DNA from: Bacillota bacterium
GTDB taxonomy: Bacteria; Bacillota; Clostridia; Lutisporales; Lutisporaceae
Reading direction: 5' to 3'
Length of the DNA stretch: 11,035 nt
Assembly (NCBI GenBank): GCA_023405875.1
Contig: JAEXXN010000053.1
Location: 1-11,035 of the forward strand
The notes under the pieces were generated by a model. It worked only from the letters and a program-made list of their open reading frames with translations, was not told where the DNA came from and searched no databases. Position 1 is the stretch's first letter. Each line of letters starts with the position of its first letter. Shown piece after piece: positions 1 through 5,501 of the stretch. The translations under genes were made by a program, and so were the position numbers.

Positions 1-106
1 CTTTACTCTTGTCTCTTATTCTACATGCTGCTCCAGCTCTTCCACGAAGTCTCACCGTTAAGCTTCCTTCTTGCCGTACATTTCCCTCGTAATTTTTTAT
101 CTGCAC

Positions 107-1399
107 CTACACACAAAACACTGCATAAAGTGGTATCGACTTGATCCCGTTCTCAAACCCAAAGTTTTTCGATGAAATACGTATTGAATAAGCTATATCA
201 TATTTACTGACAAACTGGTTCAGGCTCTTTGACTTGACATTATCCGAAGACTTAACTTCAACGGGAATGATATTGCCTTCCTTATCCTGAATAATAAAAT
301 CCACCTCCGCTTTGCCTTGTGATTCCCAGTAGTATGGGATATATCCGTTGGTAGTCAAAGCAGATGCCACATAATTCTCAGCCAGAGCTCCTTTAAATCC
401 GTCAAAGCTTGATATATCGCTCAGTACTGCATTGGCCGGAATCCCAAACTTTGAACAGAGAAGCCCTGTGTCTGTCATATATACCTTAAAGGAGGAAAAC
501 TCGGCATAAGCAGAAAGCGGCAGCTTCCCCTCATTTGTTTTATTGCATTTAATGACCACTCCCGCAGCCCGCAGCCATTCAAGAGGCGTCTCATAATCAT
601 AAGCTCTTGCACCGCTCTTTATGACCTTGTATTGAAACTTCCTGTTATCCTTAGCCAGTTGAGCAGGTATACTGTTAAAGGCAGCCATGATCTTAGTAGT
701 CTCATTCGGAACAGCGTATTTTGCCATATCGGCAATATATGAATCATTAATGTTCTTTTGCGAAGCCAGGACAAAATTAAAATCACTTTTATCCAGATAT
801 TCAAGCACAACCTGAGGCATGCCCCCTGTAACAAGGTATGTCCTATAGAGCTCCATAAGCGTATCATGGAGCGATAATTTTTCATTGCTTATATACGCAG
901 CTCTAACAAGCTCTGCCGCCTGTTTTTTACCCATTGCCCATAAAAACTCTTCAAAATCCAGAGGGTAAAGTGTCAGCATATCCACCTTGCCCACAGGAAA
1001 GGAATACTTTTCTCTATTTACAGCAACACCCAACAGGCTCCCGGCAGCAATTATATGGTATTCGGGAGCATTCTCCTTAAAATACTTCAGTGAGGTTAAT
1101 GCCCTCTCACAAGCTTGTATTTCGTCAAAAACAATAAGTGTGTCTTTCTTCAGGATACTCTGCCCGGATCTCACCGATAATTCCCTTACTATACGCTCAG
1201 GATTCAAATCTCTTTCAAATATGTTGATAAGCTCAATGTTATCCTCAAAATTGAAATAAACAGTATTCTTGTAGTATTCTTTGCCGAAAGATAGCGCTGA
1301 ATATGTCTTCCCTACCTGCCTTGCTCCATATAGTATAAGAGGCTTTCTATCTTTTGATATTTTCCACTCTCTTAATCGTTTTACAATTTTACGTTCCAT
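107..1399 (-). CDS. AAA-type ATPase with DUF4143 C-terminal region
   Basis: This 430-residue protein has the usual length of the AAA_14/DUF4143 family of P-loop ATPases, which are common and often horizontally spread in bacteria and archaea; their cellular role is not settled. Visible in the sequence: Walker A GARQVGKT (about residues 25-32), Walker B LIVFDEIQA (about 88-96), and a sensor-like AAGSLLG (about 118-124). The C-terminal half contains GALAENYVASAL, then EVDFII and PVEVKSS (about 337-384), a spacing that resembles a PD-(D/E)XK nuclease-like fold. The ATG at 1399 follows a GGGGTG ribosome binding site, and a promoter lies just upstream. It is monocistronic as far as seen, because the next gene on this strand (1538-1873) is separated by 138 bp containing that promoter. 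The family call is secure; any claim of nuclease activity or function is inference. Confidence 0.88.
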   Translation of the reverse strand: MERKIVKRLREWKISKDRKPLILYGARQVGKTYSALSFGKEYYKNTVYFNFEDNIELINIFERDLNPERIVRELSVRSGQSILKKDTLIVFDEIQACERALTSLKYFKENAPEYHIIAAGSLLGVAVNREKYSFPVGKVDMLTLYPLDFEEFLWAMGKKQAAELVRAAYISNEKLSLHDTLMELYRTYLVTGGMPQVVLEYLDKSDFNFVLASQKNINDSYIADMAKYAVPNETTKIMAAFNSIPAQLAKDNRKFQYKVIKSGARAYDYETPLEWLRAAGVVIKCNKTNEGKLPLSAYAEFSSFKVYMTDTGLLCSKFGIPANAVLSDISSFDGFKGALAENYVASALTTNGYIPYYWESQGKAEVDFIIQDKEGNIIPVEVKSSDNVKSKSLNQFVSKYDIAYSIRISSKNFGFENGIKSIPLYAVFCV

Positions 1400-1421
1400 T
1401 TAGTGTCACCCCGTTACACTT

Positions 1422-1461
1422 ATTATACCATGATAGTAACAAATTTATTCCGGCAGGTCAA
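1422..1461 (-). promoter_or_regulatory. Promoter of the DUF4143 ATPase gene
   Basis: On the minus strand TTGACC (1456-1461) is followed after 17 bp by TACTAT (1433-1438). A second candidate is an extended -10, TGGTATAAT (1422-1430), a few bases downstream. Either would start transcription within about 30 nt of the ATG at 1399. An imperfect inverted repeat AGTGT-N9-ACACT (1402-1420) covers the leader and ribosome binding site and could be an operator or a small hairpin. Assigned by consensus match only. Confidence 0.55.
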
Positions 1462-1537
1462 GAAGCTTTCAAAGATTGGAAAAAAATATGCTCTTTTGTT
1501 CTGCGCCTGACACCAAAGTTTTATAAATCATATCAGA

Positions 1538-1873
1538 TCAATACCTATACTCACATTCTCTATCTTTTGCATCATCGCATTTGAATTCACAGTTTACTTT
1601 TTTACAGTACCTGCAGCAGATATTTCCTTTGTCAAAACAGGAAAATCTTGAACAGTTCTGAGGTGTTTTGCTAACTGCAAAAGTAACGGGCAAAAAAATA
1701 TCATCTCTGTCGACCTCCAGAAGCTGTGCGATTCTTGTCGCAATTTTCTCAGGCACCTTACGCTTTCCTTTTTCATACATGTTGTAAGTAGATACCGGAA
1801 TACCCAGCTTTCTAGCAATATAGGACTGGGTTATCCCCTTTTCATTTCTGATTTCACTTATGCTTTTCTCCAC
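1538..1873 (-). CDS. XRE-family regulator with cysteine-rich C-terminal tail
   Basis: This is a 111-residue DNA-binding protein with an HTH_3-type domain at about residues 4-62 (GITQSYIARKLGIPVSTYNMYEKGKRKVP). A linker ending FLPVTFAVSKT, typical of small phage regulators, leads into a tail with eight cysteines at 74, 79, 86, 87, 90, 95, 99 and 107. The core C86-C87-x2-C90-x4-C95-x3-C99 looks like a metal-binding knuckle. The start is GTG at 1873, placed 8 nt after a GGGGGG Shine-Dalgarno; the nearby ATG at 1881 is out of frame. The gene is transcribed from a perfect consensus promoter, divergently from the other XRE gene, so the two probably cross-regulate. By family analogy it would be a repressor or Cro-like partner. 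The role of the cysteines is inferred. Confidence 0.82.
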   Translation of the reverse strand: MEKSISEIRNEKGITQSYIARKLGIPVSTYNMYEKGKRKVPEKIATRIAQLLEVDRDDIFLPVTFAVSKTPQNCSRFSCFDKGNICCRYCKKVNCEFKCDDAKDRECEYRY

Positions 1874-1918
1874 CAGGCCATCCCCCCAATATTTATCATT
1901 AGTGTAAATTATATACTC

Positions 1919-1947
1919 ATTATAGTTTTGCTATATGTGAATGTCAA
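1919..1947 (-). promoter_or_regulatory. Perfect consensus sigma-A promoter of the Cys-rich XRE gene
   Basis: Read on the minus strand, TTGACA (1942-1947), a 17-bp spacer and TATAAT (1919-1924) match the housekeeping consensus at all twelve positions. A TTCAC operator half-site lies in the spacer directly after the -35 box (1937-1941), so a regulator bound there would block RNA polymerase. A promoter this strong suggests the gene is either highly expressed or normally repressed. Confidence 0.85.
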
Positions 1948-1954
1948 GACGTGT

Positions 1955-1971
1955 TTTCACATGTTGTGAAA
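1955..1971. promoter_or_regulatory. Operator 1 of the divergent XRE switch
   Basis: The perfect inverted repeat TTTCAC-ATGTT-GTGAAA has 6-bp arms and a 5-bp spacer. It lies between the -35 boxes of the two divergent promoters. The same core recurs at 2013-2027, which makes a specific binding site for a dimeric XRE regulator likely. Confidence 0.7.
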
Positions 1972-1981
1972 TGCATTTATA

Positions 1982-2009
1982 TTGTGCCATTCATATGGTA
2001 TATTATAGT
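1982..2009 (+). promoter_or_regulatory. Probable promoter of the rightward XRE gene
   Basis: TTGTGC (1982-1987), a 16-bp spacer and TATAGT (2004-2009) form a plausible sigma-A promoter weaker than the opposing one. Its expected start point, around 2015-2018, falls inside operator 2, a classic position for repression. Confidence 0.5.
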
Positions 2010-2012
2010 AAA

Positions 2013-2027
2013 TTCACAAAGCGTGAA
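2013..2027. promoter_or_regulatory. Operator 2 of the divergent XRE switch
   Basis: The inverted repeat TTCAC-AAAGC-GTGAA has the same 5-bp arms and 5-bp spacer length as operator 1; the centres are 57 bp apart. It lies between the -10 box and the ribosome binding site of the rightward XRE gene, covering the likely transcription start. Confidence 0.7.
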
Positions 2028-2040
2028 AAGAGGGAGTGCA

Positions 2041-2406
2041 ATGACAAGCAACATATTGGGCAATAGAATAGCGAAGCTCCGTAAAAGCAGCAAGCTCACC
2101 CAGATAGAATTTTCTAAAATACTGAACATATCAAATACAACTCTATCCCAATATGAGTCCGGAAAAAGAATTCCCAGCGACGACATAAAGCTTAAGATTG
2201 CGGATTATTTTGAGGTTTCCCTGGATTACCTCTTTGGAAGAAGCAATATTATGGATACAGCAGAAACCATATTAAAAAATAAAGCCGCTTCTGCCAAGCT
2301 CCAGGTCAGCTATGAGAACGGAAGCTTACCTCCCCAGATCGCGGAAGAGATTATCAGGTACAAAGAATATTTGGTACAAAAGTACAAAGGTGTTAAAGAC
2401 GAGTAA
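2041..2406 (+). CDS. XRE-family transcriptional regulator, phage-repressor type
   Basis: This is a 121-residue repressor-like protein. Residues 4-67 form an HTH_3 domain (LGNRIAKLRKSSKLTQIEF, then the recognition region SNTTLSQYESGKRIPS, ending in the typical FEVSLDYLFGRS). The C-terminal part (about 95-117, SLPPQIAEEIIRYKEYLVQKYK) is a short helix also common in phage and integrative-element repressors, probably for dimerisation. An upstream extension to 1951 is open, but the ATG at 2041 is preceded by AGAGGGAG at good spacing, and the extension would cover the promoter and operators, so 2041 is chosen. It is the only plus-strand gene in the window and is divergent from the Cys-rich XRE gene. 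Autoregulation through the TTCAC-N5-GTGAA operators is inferred. Confidence 0.9.
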   Translation: MTSNILGNRIAKLRKSSKLTQIEFSKILNISNTTLSQYESGKRIPSDDIKLKIADYFEVSLDYLFGRSNIMDTAETILKNKAASAKLQVSYENGSLPPQIAEEIIRYKEYLVQKYKGVKDE

Positions 2407-2479
2407 ATTTACCGGCTTACTGCCTGCAGCCCCCATCAATGGCCAAAATGCTGCAAAGTATTATCTTGTGTCATAAATA

Positions 2480-2510
2480 ATGAAGGATAAGCTATTTGCC
2501 TATCCTTCAT
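2480..2510. terminator. Bidirectional terminator hairpin between convergent genes
   Basis: The arms ATGAAGGATA (2480-2489) and TATCCTTCAT (2501-2510) pair perfectly, and two inner G-C pairs tighten the loop. The hairpin sits between the rightward XRE gene and the leftward DUF3231-like pair, so it can serve both. The U tracts are short on both sides. Confidence 0.6.
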
Positions 2511-2569
2511 CAATTTTATACTATACCCGGCTGCAGAATATATCCCTCCGGCCTTGGCTCCCGGGACAC

Positions 2570-3094
2570 CTATTGCTGCGGCAATACGGCAGGTACTGAA
2601 GAAATCCAGTTCTTTTCCTTTTGTAGCTTTAATAATGAACTGAATATCTCATTATCATCTTTCAACAGCTCATATATCAAATCTCTTATTTCCGGATTAG
2701 TTGAATTTCTCAGAGCTTCTGTTTCAAGACCCAGTATCCCTCTTATAATTTCTTTCAAAGCATTGGAAATTTCTTCATCATTCAATATAGAGGACGATAC
2801 AATAAAGGGAGACTTATCTTTCAGTTTTCTTTCCCAGTTTGGCTCTGAAGGATAAGCGAAGCCTTTTTCTTTAAAAACCTTCTGTATCTTTGCTATTTCC
2901 TTTTGAACTATATTTATCGTTGAATTTATAAACTTATGCAAATCCTTATCCTTTACTTGTTTTAAAAATATTATATATATAGGGATCCTGGCTATTTTAT
3001 TAGAAGCGATATCCCATAATCCAAGTGCCCCGCCTGTTGAAAGGCTGTGTTCAGGCAGTCCGCTTTTATCAAAAAGAATATTTGTTAAATTCAT
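2570..3094 (-). CDS. DUF3231-like protein, downstream paralogue
   Basis: This 174-residue, helix-rich soluble protein has no signal peptide. It is a paralogue of its upstream neighbour: from residue 17 on they align without gaps at roughly 45 percent identity by eye. Shared blocks include LGLW near the start, IQKV-KxKG, NWERKxKDxSPF, DEEI, an ExEA segment and the ending LPQ. The length and the pattern LW...L..K.G...P fit a single DUF3231 domain, a ferritin-like/coat-protein-type helical bundle known from spore-forming Firmicutes, although I match it by motif and not by search. The ATG at 3094 has an AAAGGAAAG ribosome binding site. It follows the other copy by 64 nt and is probably co-transcribed. 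A sporulation or coat role is inference from the family. Confidence 0.65.
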   Translation of the reverse strand: MNLTNILFDKSGLPEHSLSTGGALGLWDIASNKIARIPIYIIFLKQVKDKDLHKFINSTINIVQKEIAKIQKVFKEKGFAYPSEPNWERKLKDKSPFIVSSSILNDEEISNALKEIIRGILGLETEALRNSTNPEIRDLIYELLKDDNEIFSSLLKLQKEKNWISSVPAVLPQQ

Positions 3095-3158
3095 ATATGC
3101 TTTCCTTTCATTTCATCGTGATTTGCCCTGGTACCAGGCATAGTTCAGAGTTTAAAAG

Positions 3159-3680
3159 CTACTGAGGCAGTAAATCAGGGGGAAAGTCCTTCCAGTTCTT
3201 CTTCCTTTGCAGTGCAAGGACTGCACTGTAGACTTTGTTGTCATCATCCAATATATTGACTAATACATCTTTGATATCTTCATCAGATGAACTCCTTATG
3301 GCCTCTGCTTCTAAAGACAATGTAAGCCTTATAATTTCTCTTAAGCTCATTATTATTTCCTCATCATCAATTATCACGCTTGATATAACGAATGGAGAGT
3401 CATCCTTGACCTTTCTCTCCCAGTTCTGTTCCGTTGGAAAATCATATCCCTTACTCTTCAATACCTTTTGGATACGGTTTATATGTCTGGATAATATGAA
3501 GTCTATACCATTTTTAACGAGATCTTTCAGCTCTCTGTCTTTTGCCTGCCTGTAATATATTGAAAGCGTCGATAGGCCTATTATTTTATTTCGGGCTACA
3601 TTCCATAGTCCAAGCATATCCCCTAAACTAAGATTGTCTGAATCTGCATTTTTATTAAAAACAGCATGTACAAAGCCCAT
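3159..3680 (-). CDS. DUF3231-like protein, upstream paralogue
   Basis: This 173-residue protein is predicted to be mostly helical and lacks membrane segments or a signal peptide. It shares with its neighbour the LGLWNVARNK start, IQKVLKSKG, PTEQNWERKVKDDSPF, DDEEI, the SLEAEA helix and the KKNW...LPQ end, so the pair arose by tandem duplication. The ATG at 3680 has a near-perfect AGGAGGA ribosome binding site. A TATAAT (3695-3700) directly abuts that site, too close to serve as its -10 box, and I could not identify a sporulation-sigma promoter. The terminator at 3772-3800 separates it from dedA, so the two paralogues probably form their own transcription unit. Alternative: an uncharacterised clostridial helical family close to DUF3231. 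Confidence 0.65.
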   Translation of the reverse strand: MGFVHAVFNKNADSDNLSLGDMLGLWNVARNKIIGLSTLSIYYRQAKDRELKDLVKNGIDFILSRHINRIQKVLKSKGYDFPTEQNWERKVKDDSPFVISSVIIDDEEIIMSLREIIRLTLSLEAEAIRSSSDEDIKDVLVNILDDDNKVYSAVLALQRKKNWKDFPPDLLPQ

Positions 3681-3771
3681 GGATTTATCCTCCTATTATA
3701 GTTCATAATTTTAGTATTGCGCTAAACAACATATTTATTACATACGTTTTTGATTGTAGCAGTGAACTAAA

Positions 3772-3800
3772 ATAAGGACAGGCCGCTTGCCTATCCTTAT
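3772..3800 (-). terminator. Terminator after the DedA-family gene
   Basis: The arms ATAAGGA and TCCTTAT (3772-3778/3794-3800), a G-U pair and four further pairs (3780-3783 with 3789-3792) form a stem with a 5-nt loop. On the minus strand it is followed by TTTTAG. Its apex resembles that of the hairpin at 2480-2510. Confidence 0.65.
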
Positions 3801-3887
3801 GCTAATAATAAGTTTATAATCCGCACTTACTAAAGCTGTACCTGGCTCATAACTCCGCATGACACCGGCTGATACCTGTCTTATGCT

Positions 3888-4547
3888 TTATCTGACGGTC
3901 TTTGAAGGAGCTATGCCCTTTTTCAGGTAATACACCATGCTCACGAGGAAAGAAACGGCAGGCATGATCATAATCAATACAATAAAATTGCTTCTGAGCT
4001 CAGGAACAACTGCAAAGGCCCAACCCAAAGCAAAATTAGCCAAAAGCCATATGATGCCCGCAATTATATTACGGCTGATAAAAGCATCCATACTATAATT
4101 GATTGCACCTGCTACCGTTTGTGCAAGAGAACCGACAATGGGAGTAAATCTGGCAAATATGACGGCTGTGAGTCCTACTTCATCGTATAATGCTTTGGTT
4201 CTCTCTATATGAGCTTCCTTGATGATCCTTAACCTGTTGGTCGTGATGATTTTATCCCTTATAAGCTTTCCAATGTAATAGCTGGTAATATCGCCCAGAA
4301 CAATGGCCGCCGTCAGGGTCAGCAAAGCTGCAACAGGGTTTATAAGCCCTGCAATTGAAAGCGAGGTTACAAGAAATATAAGAGAAACGCTGGGTAAAAA
4401 GGGTGCCGCAGGTACAAAGGCAGCTCCTGTATAAAGAATAAGGAACATTACTGCATAAGCCCAATTACCCCCGTATATAACAATTTTTTCTATAATATAA
4501 TTTAACCTTGTTATAATTTCCGTCAAGTAAATAAAATATTCCATCAT
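3888..4547 (-). CDS. DedA/VTT-family membrane protein, divergent
   Basis: This 219-residue integral membrane protein has hydrophobic stretches at about residues 30-48, 55-90, 125-150, 160-182 and 186-207. DedA-family signatures are GDITSYYIGK (85-94), FARFTPIVGSLAQTVAGAINYSMDAF (split about 131-156) and the following N-x5-W segment. DedA proteins are thought to move or scramble lipids or lipid carriers across the membrane. Unusually, the N-terminal FLPGDS block reads FLPSVS (50-55), no acidic residue replaces the usual Glu about ten residues earlier, and the second Arg of the RFxPxxR motif is Gly139. Two adjacent ATGs (4547, 4544) exist; AAGGAG lies 4 nt from the first and 7 nt from the second, so 4544 may be the real start. 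Monocistronic, with a terminator downstream. No clear promoter was found. Confidence 0.85.
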   Translation of the reverse strand: MMEYFIYLTEIITRLNYIIEKIVIYGGNWAYAVMFLILYTGAAFVPAAPFLPSVSLIFLVTSLSIAGLINPVAALLTLTAAIVLGDITSYYIGKLIRDKIITTNRLRIIKEAHIERTKALYDEVGLTAVIFARFTPIVGSLAQTVAGAINYSMDAFISRNIIAGIIWLLANFALGWAFAVVPELRSNFIVLIMIMPAVSFLVSMVYYLKKGIAPSKTVR

Positions 4548-4660
4548 ATTGCTCCTTGCAGCCTGCAGAAGCTTGCAGGCATTAAGATGATTATCGCACT
4601 ACAATTTAATCTCTGTACTATAGTATTCCCTCAAGGAAAGGCTTTCACTGCTGGTACATA

Positions 4661-4710
4661 TTATGCCGGCCTGCCTATAAACGGCATAAAAATATATCAT
4701 ATATTTTTAT
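4661..4710. repeat. Two overlapping inverted repeats in the dedA upstream region
   Basis: TTATGCCG (4661-4668) pairs with CGGCATAA (4682-4689). ATAAAAATATAT (4686-4697) pairs with ATATATTTTTAT (4699-4710) around a single central C. The two share 4686-4689, so they could not both form fully in one RNA. The AT-rich one could equally be a protein-binding palindrome. Confidence 0.55.
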
Positions 4711-4769
4711 ACGTACCTATTACTTTTAATACTTCAAGGCTGCCGCCGCCTGATACAATTCGAAAGCAT

Positions 4770-4787
4770 TAGGGACGGTTCTTTTTG
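4770..4787. repeat. Single arm resembling a dispersed GGGACGGTTCTTT repeat
   Basis: TAGGGACGGTTCTTTTTG resembles the terminal arm of palindromic repeats I recall from Firmicutes genomes, whose other arm would read AAAGAACCGTCCC. No matching arm is present nearby, so this would be a decayed or one-sided copy. The recognition is from memory and not from a search. Confidence 0.4.
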
Positions 4788-4842
4788 CTTTTTTTGTTTT
4801 TTCATGGTAATTTTGCATCTCCGATACAAAGACGATCTGACG

Positions 4843-4890
4843 ACAAAACAGCGATATGCTGCCCTCTGCGGAAGCATATCGCTGTTTTGT
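4843..4890 (-). terminator. Terminator after the DUF3221-like gene
   Basis: The arms at 4843-4860 and 4873-4890 form a perfect 18-bp stem around a 12-nt loop. It lies 51 nt past the stop codon of the gene at 4942, and the minus-strand 3' arm runs into TGTTTTGT. The symmetry would let it also work in the opposite direction. Confidence 0.75.
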
Positions 4891-4941
4891 TGGAGATTTC
4901 AGTTGTTTCCCGTCTGCTGCATCAGCCTGACAAACCGGCCT

Positions 4942-5313
4942 TTATTTTTCATCCTCCAAAAGAGTGACCATGATTACAGGATCGACTATTCTTCTGGGAT
5001 AACTCTCTTGAACCGCACCGGTATAAGTAACGGAAATAGTGTCTCCTGGCTGTAGATCCGCCCGGGTGATTTCTGTATATCTCCATTCCAGCTTTGTTTT
5101 GCTGTCAACGCTAAAATAGACTTCACCTCGATTATTTATATCATTGACATCCAAACCATTTACCAAGAAGTTATTTCCATCAATATCCTTAATAGTTGCA
5201 TAAAATGTAGTGCCTACTATCGGGTCAGCAGTATTCCGTCCAAGCCAAAATCCTCCGATTGCAACTGCACCTAATAGTATTAAATAACATATAATTAAAA
5301 TATTTTTTTTCAC
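4942..5313 (-). CDS. Membrane-anchored DUF3221-like (OB-fold) protein
   Basis: This 123-residue protein has an N-terminal signal anchor (about residues 5-24, after the KK pair) and no lipobox cysteine. A compact beta-rich domain follows, outside the membrane. The order YATIKDIDGNNFLV, a polar strand VYFSVDSKTKL, DLQPGDTISVTYTG and the ESYPRRI end (about 38-110) matches the DUF3221/YobA-type domain seen in small secreted Firmicutes proteins of unknown role. The frame is open to GTG at 5322, but that codon overlaps the Shine-Dalgarno. The GTG at 5313 sits 6 nt after GAGGTG and begins with a normal KKN signal, so 5313 is preferred. The gene is monocistronic, with its own promoter and terminator. 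Function unknown. Confidence 0.75.
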   Translation of the reverse strand: MKKNILIICYLILLGAVAIGGFWLGRNTADPIVGTTFYATIKDIDGNNFLVNGLDVNDINNRGEVYFSVDSKTKLEWRYTEITRADLQPGDTISVTYTGAVQESYPRRIVDPVIMVTLLEDEK

Positions 5314-5344
5314 TATACACACCTCTTTTCAATTTGTCGATTAG

Positions 5345-5373
5345 ATTATAGCATAGGCACCTCAGTCCCTCAA
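5345..5373 (-). promoter_or_regulatory. Promoter of the DUF3221-like gene
   Basis: On the minus strand TTGAGG (5368-5373), a 17-bp spacer and TATAAT (5345-5350) form a good sigma-A promoter about 30 bp upstream of the chosen GTG start. It lies downstream of the operon terminator, so the gene is transcribed separately from the transporter operon. Confidence 0.75.
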
Positions 5374-5420
5374 CTTATTTCCGTTTCTTCCGGCCCCCAA
5401 CTCTTACCTTTACTCGGAAA

Positions 5421-5463
5421 ACTATAGAGGTATCGGAAATTTTCACTCCGATACCTCTATAGT
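5421..5463 (-). terminator. Terminator of the creatininase/peptide-transporter operon
   Basis: The arms at 5421-5437 and 5447-5463 form a perfect 17-bp stem with a 9-nt loop. On the minus strand the stem is followed by TTT. It starts about 38 nt after the stop of the C26 hydrolase and closes the six-gene unit. Confidence 0.75.
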
Positions 5464-5501
5464 TTATAGCTTGAGACTCTTCAAGCGATTTTCTACAACT
5501 T

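Larger units (their letters stand above)
4548..4941. other. 394-bp gene-free region upstream of dedA
   Basis: No open frame here has a ribosome binding site or recognisable product. From left to right it holds a GCCTGCA/TGCAGGC hairpin just upstream of the dedA ribosome binding site (4561-4580), a 10-bp palindrome TACTATAGTA (4616-4625), two overlapping inverted repeats (4661-4710), a repeat-arm-like sequence (4770-4787), a T-rich run (4781-4801) and the terminator of the next gene (4843-4890). It must contain the dedA leader and promoter, but no convincing -35/-10 pair was found. Confidence 0.6.

Noticed and set aside
1..106. A minus-strand frame from GTG at 106 stays open to the left edge (about 35 codons).
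   Set aside because: No ribosome binding site, no recognisable motif, and an open run of this length is expected by chance. It could be the start of a gene beyond the edge, but nothing supports it.
1951..2040. A 30-codon N-terminal extension of the rightward XRE gene, which would read as a hydrophobic leader.
   Set aside because: It covers the promoter and both operators; the HTH family starts at the internal ATG, which has a good ribosome binding site.
3127..3138. 12-bp palindrome CCTGGTACCAGG between the two DUF3231-like genes.
   Set aside because: Too short for a strong terminator, lacks a U tract, and no second copy is in the window. It may still be a small dispersed repeat.
3695..3700. 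A TATAAT upstream of the first DUF3231-like gene, as a -10 box.
   Set aside because: It directly touches the ribosome binding site, so transcription would start inside or past that site, and no -35 lies at the right distance.
4587..5055. Several plus-strand open frames in the gap upstream of dedA and across the DUF3221-like gene.
   Set aside because: No ribosome binding sites, low-complexity translations, and they run through hairpins and antisense to a well-supported gene.
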